64,000 nt of DNA from Jeongeupia sp. USM3 (GTDB taxonomy: Bacteria; Pseudomonadota; Gammaproteobacteria; Burkholderiales; Chitinibacteraceae), in contig NZ_CP017668.1 of assembly GCF_001808185.1 (NCBI RefSeq), positions 3,534,001-3,598,000 of the forward strand, in the 5' to 3' direction. Position numbers and translations under genes: made by a program. The notes under the pieces are model-generated. The model saw only the letters and a program-made list of their open reading frames with translations, ran no database searches and had not been told where the DNA came from. Every line of letters starts with the position of its first letter. The stretch's first letter is position 1. Below are positions 20,017 through 28,051 of the stretch, piece by piece.

Positions 20017-20030
20017 TGAAAACGTTTTCA
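20017..20030. promoter_or_regulatory. LacI-type operator upstream of the fru operon
   Basis: TGAAAACGTTTTCA is a perfect 14-base palindrome 32 bases before the fruB-fruK fusion start. It matches the fruR-side operator in 13 of 14 positions; the centres are 219 bases apart, close to 21 helical turns, which would allow DNA looping. Confidence 0.8.
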
Positions 20031-20062
20031 AATTGTTGCGTCATCCGACAGGAGTCTCCGAC

Positions 20063-22186
20063 ATGGCATTACTGCTCACCCCGGCGCTGGTGCGACTGAA
20101 CGCCAGCCCGGCCGACAAGAAGGCGGCGATTGCCGAAGTGGCCGCGCTGCTGGCCGAGGCGGGGTTCATCGACCCGGCCTATGGCGACAGCATGCTGGCG
20201 CGCGAGGACCAGGCGAACACCTATCTGAGCCACGGCGTGGCGATTCCGCACGGCATCCCGAAAGACCGGCACCTGGTCAAGCAGACCGGCATCGCCGTGC
20301 TGCAGGTGCCGGCCGGCGTGGCGTGGATGGGCGGGGAGAAGGCGCGCTTCATCGTCGGCATCGCCGCACAGAACGACGAACACATCGCCGTGCTGCGCCG
20401 GCTGACCCGGCTGCTCGGCGACGAGGCGCGGCTGGAAAAACTGTTCGCGACCGGCGACGTGAACGAGATCGTCGCCGCGCTGGCCGACGAGGCGGCGCCG
20501 GCGGTCGCACCCGGCGGCGCACAGGCTCTGGCGCAGGATTTCGCACTGAAGGCCGAGATCGTGCTCGATTACCCGACCGGCCTGCACGCGCGGCCGGCCA
20601 GCGGCTGGGTGAACACGGCCAAGCGCTTTTCCTCGCAGATCCGCGTTCGTCACGGCAGCGAGGTCGCCAACGTCAAGAGCATGGTGTCGCTGCTGCAGCT
20701 CGGACTCGAGTGCGGCGCCAGGCTGACGATCTCGGCCGAAGGCGACGACGCCGGCGATGCGATCGCCGCGCTGTGCGCGACGATCGCCGAGTTGAGCCAT
20801 TCCGAAAAGGCCAATGCGCCGGCCGGCGCCGTCGCCAGCCCCGCACGCGTCAATCCGGTTCGGGCGGGTGCCGCCCGCGCCGAGCCGGTCCGGGACGACC
20901 CGCTCGCCGCCGGCAGGGCGCTGGAGCTGGCCTTGCGGCGCGTCGAAGGCCGTCTGGCGCGCGATGCCGCCAGCCCGCTGACCGATGCCGTGACGCGCGA
21001 AGTGATCGCGCGGCGGCAGGCCTACCTCGGCCACCTGCCGCTGCTGCGCCGGGCATCGGCGCTGCTGCTGTCCGGCCGGCACGTTGCCGACGCGTGGCGC
21101 GAAGCGGTCAGCGACACCGTGCAGGCCGTTGCCCCGGCCGGGCAGCCCGATCTGCAGGCGCTGGGCGAGCAGGTGCTGCTGGCGCTGAAGCAGAAGCCGG
21201 TGGTGACGGTGACGTGCAACCCGGCGATCGACCTGACCGTGACGCTGTCGGCGCTGCGCGCCGGCGAAGTGAACCTCGCGCTCGATGCCGGCCGCAACGC
21301 CGGCGGCAAGGGCATCAATGTGGCCACCTGCCTGGCCGATTACGGCCTTGCGGTGACGGTGACCGGCTTTCTGGGCCGGGACAACGCGCCGGTGTTCGAG
21401 CGCCTGTTCGACGACAGGGGGCTGGCCAACCGGATGGTCGGCGTCGACGGCGAGACACGGATCAACATCAAGCTGGTCGACGAGCAGTGCCGGCAGACGA
21501 CCGACCTGAACCTGCCGTCGTTCAGCGTCGATGCCGATGCGCAGCAGGCGCTGGAACGCGAGCTCGACACGCTGGCCGGCAACGCGTCGTGGGTGGTGCT
21601 GTCGGGCAGCCTGCCGATCGGCGTGCCGGCCGGTTTCTACCGTTTCATCACCGCACTGATGCATGCGCAGGGCGTGCGGGTGGCGCTCGACACCAGCGGC
21701 GAGGCGCTGCGCGCCAGCCTGTCGGGCACGGCGTCGGCGGCGCTGCCGGATCTCGTCAAGCCGAACCGCCGCGAGCTCGAACAATGGGCCGGCCGCACCC
21801 TGCCGACGCTCGCCGATGTCGTCGCCGCCGCGCAAGAACTGCAGCAGCGCGGCATTGCACAGGTGGTCGTGTCGCTCGGCGAGGAGGGCGCGCTGCTGGT
21901 CGAGGCCGACGCGGCCCGGCTGGCCGTGCCGCCGACGCTGGCCGCCGGCAGTACCGTCGGCGCCGGCGACGCACTGGTCGCCGGCCTGATCGCCGCACAG
22001 CTCGAAGGCCGGCACGGCGACGACGTCCTGCGGCGCGCGGTCGCCTGCGCCAGCGCCAAGCTGGCCGTCGTCGGCCCGGCGCTGCCGGCGCAGGCCGACA
22101 TCGACGCGATTGCCGCGCGGGTAACGATCCGCCGCATCGACCTTCAATCCAGCCGTGCGCCCGCCGCACACGCCGCCGAGGAGTGA
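20063..22186 (+). CDS. fruBK: Fused fructose PTS IIA-HPr-(EI remnant)-1-phosphofructokinase
   Basis: A 707-residue fusion with GGAG correctly placed before ATG 20063. Residues 1-145 are a fructose-type IIA domain, active His63 in GVAIPHG. Residues 162-245 are an HPr-like FPr domain, His175 in GLHARPA. Residues about 275-377 resemble only the helical HPr-binding part of enzyme I (LARRQAYL, AWREAV, DLQALGEQVLLAL). The EI swivel His motif (GGxxSHxAI) and the PEP-binding barrel are absent. Residues 379-690 are a complete PfkB-family 1-phosphofructokinase: VTVTCNPAIDLTV, NAGGKGIN, and catalytic Asp636 in TVGAGDALVAG. Usual relatives encode IIA-HPr-EI and FruK separately. This version would need phosphate from a general EI encoded elsewhere and couples phosphorelay to F1P phosphorylation in one polypeptide. 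Confidence 0.92.
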   Translation: MALLLTPALVRLNASPADKKAAIAEVAALLAEAGFIDPAYGDSMLAREDQANTYLSHGVAIPHGIPKDRHLVKQTGIAVLQVPAGVAWMGGEKARFIVGIAAQNDEHIAVLRRLTRLLGDEARLEKLFATGDVNEIVAALADEAAPAVAPGGAQALAQDFALKAEIVLDYPTGLHARPASGWVNTAKRFSSQIRVRHGSEVANVKSMVSLLQLGLECGARLTISAEGDDAGDAIAALCATIAELSHSEKANAPAGAVASPARVNPVRAGAARAEPVRDDPLAAGRALELALRRVEGRLARDAASPLTDAVTREVIARRQAYLGHLPLLRRASALLLSGRHVADAWREAVSDTVQAVAPAGQPDLQALGEQVLLALKQKPVVTVTCNPAIDLTVTLSALRAGEVNLALDAGRNAGGKGINVATCLADYGLAVTVTGFLGRDNAPVFERLFDDRGLANRMVGVDGETRINIKLVDEQCRQTTDLNLPSFSVDADAQQALERELDTLAGNASWVVLSGSLPIGVPAGFYRFITALMHAQGVRVALDTSGEALRASLSGTASAALPDLVKPNRRELEQWAGRTLPTLADVVAAAQELQQRGIAQVVVSLGEEGALLVEADAARLAVPPTLAAGSTVGAGDALVAGLIAAQLEGRHGDDVLRRAVACASAKLAVVGPALPAQADIDAIAARVTIRRIDLQSSRAPAAHAAEE

Positions 22187-22191
22187 ACACC

Positions 22192-23982
22192 ATGTCCCAG
22201 AACATTGTTGCCGTGGTCGCCAGCCGCGACGGCCTGACCCAGCCGCTGATGGCCGCCGAGGCGCTGGCAAGCGCCGCCGGCGGATTGAAACTGGCGCTGC
22301 GCATCGAGATCCGCAACCGCCTTGGCGTGCAGGACGGCCTGAACGGCGACGAGTTGCGCGGTGCGCAAGGCGTGATCATTGCCGCCGATGACGACGTCGA
22401 TCTGGCGCCGTATCAGGGCAAGCAGATTTACAAGGTCGGCCTGGCCGAAGCGATCAGCCAGCCCGATACGGTGCTCGGGCGGATCGTGCCCGCCGCAGCC
22501 ACAGCCGCAGCCACAGCCACAGCCGCAGCCGCAGCCGCAGCCGCAGCCGCAGCCGCCGACGTGACGGCGCAGCCGGCCACGAAGGTGCTGAAGATCGTCG
22601 CGATCACCTCGTGCCCGACCGGTATCGCGCACACCTTCATGGCGGCCGAAGGCTTGCAGACCGCCGCCGCCAAGCTCGGCCACGAGATCCATGTCGAGAC
22701 ACAGGGCTCGGTCGGCGCGCAGACCCCGATGAGTGCCGCACAGGTTCTCGAGGCCGATCTGGTGATCATTTCCGCCGACGCCCAGGTCGACCTGAGCCGC
22801 TTTGCCGGCAAGCGCGTGTTCGAGACCGGCACCAAGGGCGCGATCAACAACGGGGAGAAACTGATCGAGGACGCGATCGCCAGGGCGACGGTGCAGGGCA
22901 CGGCGAAAGCCGGCCTCGCCGACGAAGCGGCCGAGGCCAAGAAGGCGCGCAACAATTTCAGCGGGCCGTACAAACACCTGATGACCGGGGTGTCGTTCAT
23001 GCTGCCCTTCGTTGTTGCCGGCGGCCTGCTGATCGCCGTGGCGTTCGCGCTCGGCGGCATCTACGCCTTCGACGACGCGCACAAGGGCACGCTGGCGTGG
23101 ACGCTGTTCCAGATCGGCGCCAAATCGGCGTTCGCGCTGATGATTCCGGTGCTCTCGGGCTATATCGCCTACTCGATCGCCGACCGGCCCGGCATCACGC
23201 CCGGGATGGTCGGCGGCATGCTCGCCGGCGCGATCGGTGCGGGTTTCCTCGGCGGCATCATCGCCGGTTTCCTCGCCGGCTACGTCACCTTGCTGCTCAA
23301 CCGCCACATCCGGCTGCACCGCAATCTGGAAGGGCTGAAGCCGGTGCTGATCCTGCCGCTGCTGGCGACGCTGATCGTCGGCCTCTTGATGATGTACGTC
23401 GTCGGCGAGCCGGTGGCCGTGGTGCTGCACGCGATGGAAAACTGGCTCAAGGGCATGCAGGCCGGCAGCGCGCTGGCGCTCGGCGCGATCATCGGCGCAA
23501 TGATGGCGTTCGACATGGGCGGGCCGGTCAACAAGGCGGCGTATGCATTCAGCGCCGGGCTGATCGCCAGCCACATCTACACGCCGATGGCCGCGGCGAT
23601 GGTCGCCGGCATGACGCCGCCGCTGGGCATTGCGCTGGCGTGCTGGCTGTTCAGGAACCGCTTCACCGCGGAAGACCGCGATGCCGGCAAGGCCGCCGCG
23701 GTGCTGGGGATCGCGTTCATCACCGAAGGCGCGATCCCGTTCGCCGCGCGCGATCCGCTGCGGGTGATCCCGTCGTGCATGCTCGGTTCGGCCGTCGCCG
23801 GGGCGATCTCGCTGTCGGCCGGCGCCGAACTCAAGGTGCCGCACGGCGGCGTGTTCGTGCTGCCGATCCCGAACGCGATCACCCACCTCGGGATGTATCT
23901 GGTCGCGCTGGCCGCCGGTACCGTCGTCACCGCGCTGGCGCTGTGGGTGCTGAAAAAGCCGGTCCGGACCGCCGCGGCCTGA
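22192..23982 (+). CDS. fruA: Fructose PTS permease EIIBC
   Basis: A 596-residue FruA starting five bases after the fruBK stop. Residues 1-100 form a degenerate IIB' domain without the active Cys. Residues 101-123 are an Ala/Thr tract from a six-base repeat. Residues 131-235 are the true IIB domain with C141 in AITSCPTGIAHT. The rest, from about 255, is the eight- to ten-span IIC channel (YKHLMTGVSFMLPFVVAGG, MAFDMGGPVNKAAYAF, FITEGAIPFAARDPLR). It transports fructose and delivers fructose-1-P to the FruK domain of the fused upstream protein. Followed by a strong hairpin. Confidence 0.97.
   Translation: MSQNIVAVVASRDGLTQPLMAAEALASAAGGLKLALRIEIRNRLGVQDGLNGDELRGAQGVIIAADDDVDLAPYQGKQIYKVGLAEAISQPDTVLGRIVPAAATAAATATAAAAAAAAAAAADVTAQPATKVLKIVAITSCPTGIAHTFMAAEGLQTAAAKLGHEIHVETQGSVGAQTPMSAAQVLEADLVIISADAQVDLSRFAGKRVFETGTKGAINNGEKLIEDAIARATVQGTAKAGLADEAAEAKKARNNFSGPYKHLMTGVSFMLPFVVAGGLLIAVAFALGGIYAFDDAHKGTLAWTLFQIGAKSAFALMIPVLSGYIAYSIADRPGITPGMVGGMLAGAIGAGFLGGIIAGFLAGYVTLLLNRHIRLHRNLEGLKPVLILPLLATLIVGLLMMYVVGEPVAVVLHAMENWLKGMQAGSALALGAIIGAMMAFDMGGPVNKAAYAFSAGLIASHIYTPMAAAMVAGMTPPLGIALACWLFRNRFTAEDRDAGKAAAVLGIAFITEGAIPFAARDPLRVIPSCMLGSAVAGAISLSAGAELKVPHGGVFVLPIPNAITHLGMYLVALAAGTVVTALALWVLKKPVRTAAA
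22493..22556 (+). repeat. Six-base (GCAGCC/ACAGCC) microsatellite inside fruA
   Basis: About ten tandem copies of GCAGCC with some ACAGCC variants encode the Ala/Thr linker between the two IIB domains of FruA. The unit is a multiple of three, so gain or loss of copies changes linker length by two residues without a frameshift. Confidence 0.9.
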
Positions 23983-23998
23983 ACGTCGTGCAATGAAA

Positions 23999-24020
23999 AC
24001 GGGGCGCTTCGGCGCCCCGT
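23999..24020. terminator. Bidirectional terminator between fruA and the converging esterase-like gene
   Basis: Nine-base arms ACGGGGCGC and GCGCCCCGT close a TTCG tetraloop. It is followed by TTCT on the plus strand and by TTTTC on the minus strand, so it can end both fruA and the convergent gene, whose stop is at 24047. Confidence 0.8.
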
Positions 24021-24046
24021 TCTGCGTCATGACGTGGCCGGAACGG

Positions 24047-25306
24047 TTACGGGATCGGTGTCGCCGGGACCGGCTGGTCGATGTAGAACAGGCCGTGGAA
24101 GGAATTGAAGATCGGCCAGTCGATGTCCATGTAATTGAACGGGCGCGCGTAGATCGACCACGCCCAGTCGGGCACGTTCTTGCGCTGCTTCAGGTCGATG
24201 AAGGCCATCGGCAGGCCCGCCGCGCGCCATTCGGCCTCGATCAGCCCGGCACGCGGAGCCGGAATCTCGCTGACCGTACTGTTGTCCATATTGCGCACGG
24301 TGCCGGCATGGCCGACGAAGCCGGCGAGATAGGTATCCTTCTGGCCGAAATGCTGGATGACGAAGTCGCCGAGCGTGTAGCCCCAGAACGCACCGGCATG
24401 GTAGTTGTGCGCCCACACGACCAGTTTCTTGCCGGCGTAGAACTTGTCGGCGAGCCAGGCGATGTTCTGCGCAGCCTGCTGGTCGCGCGCGGCCCAGAAC
24501 GGAACATCGCCGTTGTAGATGCTCCACTGTTCGCTGGCAGCGGCACGGATGCTGGCGACCTGCAGGCGCCAGAAGCCCGGCGAGTCGAACATCCGGCCGC
24601 TGGCGGCAACGCTGTCGTCGAACTCGGCGAGCAGCACCGGCGTCAGGTCGATCAGCGCCTGCTTGTCCGCATCGCTCGGCGGGCCGTTGAAGTTGTCCAC
24701 TACAACGGCCTGCGCCGCGCGGACATAGGCCTGCCAGCGCGGATCGGCCAGTGACGGCGACTGCCGTGCGGCAAGGAAGCGCTCGAGATCGGGCAGCAGC
24801 CGGTTGATCGATTCGAGCCCGGCGTGCGGCGTGTCGTAGCTGGCGAGGATCAGCGGGCGCTTGCTGGTGCGCTGGCTGTCGACGTACTCGAGCACGCCGC
24901 GGCCTTCCTTGGTGCGCGAGTACATGTAGAAGATGCGGCCCGGCGCCTGATCGGCGATCTTGCCGCCGGCCTGTGCGTAGTCCCACAGCGCGGTGCCGTC
25001 GACCATGCCGCTTTCGATCAGCAGCACGTCGAAGCCTTTTTTCTTGTGCAGGTACTGGACGATACGGTTCTTCAGCTCGAACACATTGCCTTCGCCGTGA
25101 CTCTGCTCGCCGATCAGCACGATGCGGGCGTCGCCGATCGCCTTGCCGAAGGCGCCAAGGTCGGCGTAGTCGGGATAGGCGGGGCTGGTGCTGATGATCT
25201 GGGTGTTGTTGGCCTCGAGCCACTGGCCCGGCGTCATGCCGGCGCGGGCGCCGGCGTACAGACCCAGGGTCAGCAAGGCCGCATACAAGGCGTGTTGCAG
25301 TTTCAT
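24047..25306 (-). CDS. Exported erythromycin-esterase-like protein
   Basis: A 419-residue protein with a Sec signal peptide (hydrophobic 4-20, likely cut after ARA). It belongs to the erythromycin esterase (EreA/EreC, succinoglycan-biosynthesis-like) superfamily. IGEQSHGEG supplies E67 and H70 at the positions of the EreC catalytic Glu and His, and VVWAHNYHAG supplies H300 and H303. Ere enzymes hydrolyse the macrolide lactone, but most chromosomal homologues have no proven drug substrate, and cytoplasmic Ere proteins lack a signal peptide. An exported hydrolase of unknown substrate is the safest call. Monocistronic, convergent with fruA. Confidence 0.8.
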   Translation of the reverse strand: MKLQHALYAALLTLGLYAGARAGMTPGQWLEANNTQIISTSPAYPDYADLGAFGKAIGDARIVLIGEQSHGEGNVFELKNRIVQYLHKKKGFDVLLIESGMVDGTALWDYAQAGGKIADQAPGRIFYMYSRTKEGRGVLEYVDSQRTSKRPLILASYDTPHAGLESINRLLPDLERFLAARQSPSLADPRWQAYVRAAQAVVVDNFNGPPSDADKQALIDLTPVLLAEFDDSVAASGRMFDSPGFWRLQVASIRAAASEQWSIYNGDVPFWAARDQQAAQNIAWLADKFYAGKKLVVWAHNYHAGAFWGYTLGDFVIQHFGQKDTYLAGFVGHAGTVRNMDNSTVSEIPAPRAGLIEAEWRAAGLPMAFIDLKQRKNVPDWAWSIYARPFNYMDIDWPIFNSFHGLFYIDQPVPATPIP

Positions 25307-25435
25307 GCTCGTTTCCTGTTCGGAATGGAAAAGAGTCGTGATTATTTATTCATCTCAGATTTCTTGTTGCTGATTGTATTTGCCTGAATTGTGATTGTTG
25401 TTTGTAAGTGAATCAGGGCCGACCGCCACGTGCGG

Positions 25436-26440
25436 TCATTCCGCGTACAGCGTCTTGACGATGTCCTCGATCGGCACGTCCTCGATCACCAGATCGTGAA
25501 TGCCCAAGGTCTCGTCGGCCCAGCGGACGAAAGCGGGCAGGCTGAGCCGGCTGGTGTCGAGTTCGAGCAAGGCACGGTTGTCGCCGATGCGTTCGAGCAC
25601 GGTGACGCCGGGGTAGGCGAGGTCGCCGGTCGGCGTCCTGCTGGCGATGCGGACGCGCTTGGTCTGGCCGACGCTGCACTGCAGCGCCGCCATGTCGCCG
25701 TCGAAGACGACGCTACCGTGGTTGATGACGATCACGCGCCGGGCCAACTGTTCGATGTCGTCGAGATCGTGCGTGGTCAGGATGAAGGTCGTGCCGCGCG
25801 CGTTCATCTCGCGGATGAAGCCGCGGATCTTTTCCTTGGCCATCACGTCGAGGCCGATGGTCGGTTCGTCGAGAAAGACGACCTTGGGCTCGTGCAGCAT
25901 CGCCATGATGAATTCGCACTTCATCCGCTCGCCCAGCGACAATTGCCGCGTCGGTTTGCGGATCTGCTCGCCGACGTCGAGCAGCGTTACCAGCTTCTGC
26001 AGCGTGTGCCCGAAACGCACCGGATCGAGCCGGTAGATCGCCTTGTTCATGTGGAAGGCGTCGAGCGGCGGGATGTCCCACATCAGCTGCGACTTCTGGC
26101 CGAACACGGCGCCGATGTGCGCAACATAGCGCTTGCGGTCGTGCCACGGCGTCATGCCGAGCACGCTCGCTTCGCCGCCGCTCGGATACAGCACGCCGGT
26201 GAGCATTTTCAGCATCGTCGATTTGCCGGCGCCGTTGGGTCCGAGGAAGCCGACGATCTCGCCGGCGCCGATCGCGAACGAAATGCCGCGCACCGCGTCG
26301 ACCTGCCGGGTCTTGCGCCAGAACACGCTTTTCAGCGTTTCGGCAAAGGTCGATCCGCGCTCGAACGTGGTGTAGGTCTTGCGCAGCGCCCGCACGCTGA
26401 TGATCGGTTCGACCGCGAGGTCGATCGCCTGTCTGTCCAC
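25436..26440 (-). CDS. ABC-2 exporter ATP-binding protein (COG4586-like)
   Basis: A 334-residue ABC ATPase: Walker A GPNGAGKST, signature LSLGERMKCEF, Walker B VVFLDEPTIGLD, switch His in LTTHDLDD, and an ~80-residue C-terminal domain. It begins with GTG at 26440, chosen because GGGAGG lies six bases upstream, and it starts one base after the preceding permease stop. Together with the two permeases it forms a half-transporter-type ABC-2 exporter; substrate unknown. Last gene of a four-gene operon headed by a beta-lactamase-fold protein. Confidence 0.9.
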   Translation of the reverse strand: MDRQAIDLAVEPIISVRALRKTYTTFERGSTFAETLKSVFWRKTRQVDAVRGISFAIGAGEIVGFLGPNGAGKSTMLKMLTGVLYPSGGEASVLGMTPWHDRKRYVAHIGAVFGQKSQLMWDIPPLDAFHMNKAIYRLDPVRFGHTLQKLVTLLDVGEQIRKPTRQLSLGERMKCEFIMAMLHEPKVVFLDEPTIGLDVMAKEKIRGFIREMNARGTTFILTTHDLDDIEQLARRVIVINHGSVVFDGDMAALQCSVGQTKRVRIASRTPTGDLAYPGVTVLERIGDNRALLELDTSRLSLPAFVRWADETLGIHDLVIEDVPIEDIVKTLYAE

Positions 26441-26441
26441 T

Positions 26442-27236
26442 TCAACCTCCCGCGCTGGCGTAGCGCGCCAGCATCAAGCGCCACAGGCCGGTCACGGCCA
26501 GAACAAAAAACACCGCGCAGGCAACGGCCAGCGGCAGCGCCGGATCGGGCCGGCCCAAAAGCGTGGCGGCCGGCAGGTAGCCGAGCACCGACACCGGAAT
26601 CACCCAGGTCAGCCAGCCGAGCGCGCTGCGCGTGAAAATGCCGTGCGGATACAGTGCAAACGCCGATACCGCATCGAAGATCTCTTGCAGCCGGCTGTTG
26701 CCGATCCAGACGAAGCTCAGGCAGGTCATCAGCAGCGCGAAGCCGAACAGCGTCAGCGCCGCCAGCAGCAGCAACAGCGCAAAGCCGGCCATCGCCGCGC
26801 TGCCGCCGATGGCGACGTTCGGCAGCGCGTAGCAGAACAGCACAATGCCGCCGAGCAGCTTGCCGGTGTCTTCGGGCTGGAAGCTGTGGCCGAGCAGCAG
26901 CAGCAGGGTCGATCGGGGCTTGAGCAGCAGCAGCTCGAACGTGCCTTCGCGCACCAGCTCGGTCGTGGTCCAGATCATGCCGAAGCAGAATGGAAACGCG
27001 ATGCCCTTGGCGATCAGGAAGGTCGCCTGCAGCAGCAGTGCCTCGTCGCGCTGCCAGCCGCTGAAGCCGGCGCCGTGCTGGTAGACGAGCAGCGTGGTCA
27101 GCGGCACGACCAGATCGGCGAGCAGCATGATGATCATGCTGATGGCGAGGTCGGCGCGGTCGGTCATCCGCGCGGCGAGCGCGCCGCGCAGCAGGCAGGC
27201 ATAGACGGCGAGGCCATCGCGCAGGCGAGCGATCAT
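26442..27236 (-). CDS. ABC-2 exporter permease (COG3694-like)
   Basis: A 264-residue, six-span membrane protein, start ATG 27236, overlapping the stop of the upstream permease (ATGA). Segments such as LAISMIIMLLADLVVPLTTLLVY and the loop REGTFELLLLKPRS (between spans 2 and 3) are typical of the ABC-2 permease family that pairs with COG4587 permeases and COG4586 ATPases. It is one of the two dissimilar membrane subunits of the exporter. Substrate not predictable from sequence. Confidence 0.85.
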   Translation of the reverse strand: MIARLRDGLAVYACLLRGALAARMTDRADLAISMIIMLLADLVVPLTTLLVYQHGAGFSGWQRDEALLLQATFLIAKGIAFPFCFGMIWTTTELVREGTFELLLLKPRSTLLLLLGHSFQPEDTGKLLGGIVLFCYALPNVAIGGSAAMAGFALLLLLAALTLFGFALLMTCLSFVWIGNSRLQEIFDAVSAFALYPHGIFTRSALGWLTWVIPVSVLGYLPAATLLGRPDPALPLAVACAVFFVLAVTGLWRLMLARYASAGG

Positions 27237-28051
27237 GCGCCGGCCGCGCTGAAACGGCGCACGCCCAGCCGCCACAGCAGCTCGGACAGGCCCCACATCA
27301 GTGCGGCCATCAGCGCCTGGCAGCCGACGATTTCGGGAATGCTCAGGCTGATCCCCGCCAGCTCGTAGTGGCCGAGCAGCACCTGGACCGGCACATAGGT
27401 GATGAACTGGAACGGCAGGAAGAACAGCAGCTGCTGCACCGCGTGCGGGAACAGTGCCAGCGGCAGGAACACGCCGGCGCACACGTCGCGCAGGAAACCG
27501 ATCAGCCGGCGCACGCCGACGGTGCGCGTGAGCCAGAACGCCAGCGTGCCGACGCAGTAGTTGACGAGGAACATGATGAGGAAACCGAGCGCCAGCGAGA
27601 GCACAAACCAGCCGGTGCTGGCCGGCACGAGCCGGATCGAAAACACCAGCCACAGGATCAGCCAGATCGGCAGCGCTTCCATCCAGAAACCCAGGCAGCG
27701 GTGGCCGAGCTTTTGCGACAGTGCGAAGCCGCGGTGCGACATCGGCCGCAGCAGCACGGTCAGGAAACGCCCGCTGCGGATCAGCATCTGCAGGTTCCAG
27801 TCGGCAAAGTCGAACACCAGGATACCGACGATCAGCATCGCGCCGTAATAGGTCATCAGCGCGTTGCGGTCATAGCCACCGATCGTCCCGCCGTCGGCGA
27901 GCAGCGCCTGCCAGATCACCACCTGGACCAGAAAGTACGTCGGGCCGATGAACAGCGAAATCAGCATGTGCGAGCGGTACGCCGCCCATTCCTGATAGGT
28001 TGCGTAGGCGATGGCGCGGGTGCTGCGCCATGCGGCCGGCAGCCGGTTCAA
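27233..28051 (-). CDS. ABC-2 exporter permease (COG4587-like)
   Basis: A six-span membrane protein, 272 residues if read from a TTG at 28051. That TTG overlaps the stop codon of the upstream beta-lactamase-fold gene (TTGA), and the frame shows no ATG before residue 28 (MLISLFIGPTYFLVQVVIWQALL), so the rare start is favoured. Its RSGRFLTVLLRPMSHRG loop parallels the loop of the partner permease. It forms the heteromeric membrane channel with the 26442-27236 product. The ribosome site before TTG is weak (GGGG), suggesting coupling to upstream translation. Confidence 0.82.
   Translation of the reverse strand: MNRLPAAWRSTRAIAYATYQEWAAYRSHMLISLFIGPTYFLVQVVIWQALLADGGTIGGYDRNALMTYYGAMLIVGILVFDFADWNLQMLIRSGRFLTVLLRPMSHRGFALSQKLGHRCLGFWMEALPIWLILWLVFSIRLVPASTGWFVLSLALGFLIMFLVNYCVGTLAFWLTRTVGVRRLIGFLRDVCAGVFLPLALFPHAVQQLLFFLPFQFITYVPVQVLLGHYELAGISLSIPEIVGCQALMAALMWGLSELLWRLGVRRFSAAGA

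Noticed and set aside
19829..20062. N-terminal extension of the fruB-fruK fusion by 78 codons
   Set aside because: The extension crosses the operator and promoter region; a GGAG ribosome site and the IIA domain start both indicate ATG 20063.
22493..22556. CRISPR-like or mobile repeat array
   Set aside because: The repeats are contiguous six-base units without spacers and lie in frame inside fruA.
22144..24030. A minus-strand open frame containing a run of alternating Gly-Cys, like a metal-binding protein
   Set aside because: The Gly-Cys run is the complement of the GCAGCC microsatellite that encodes the Ala linker of FruA; fruA is clearly the real gene.
24047..25306. Reading the erythromycin-esterase homologue as an acquired macrolide-resistance gene
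   Set aside because: It has an export signal, chromosome-like composition and no mobile element nearby; the family is common in chromosomes.
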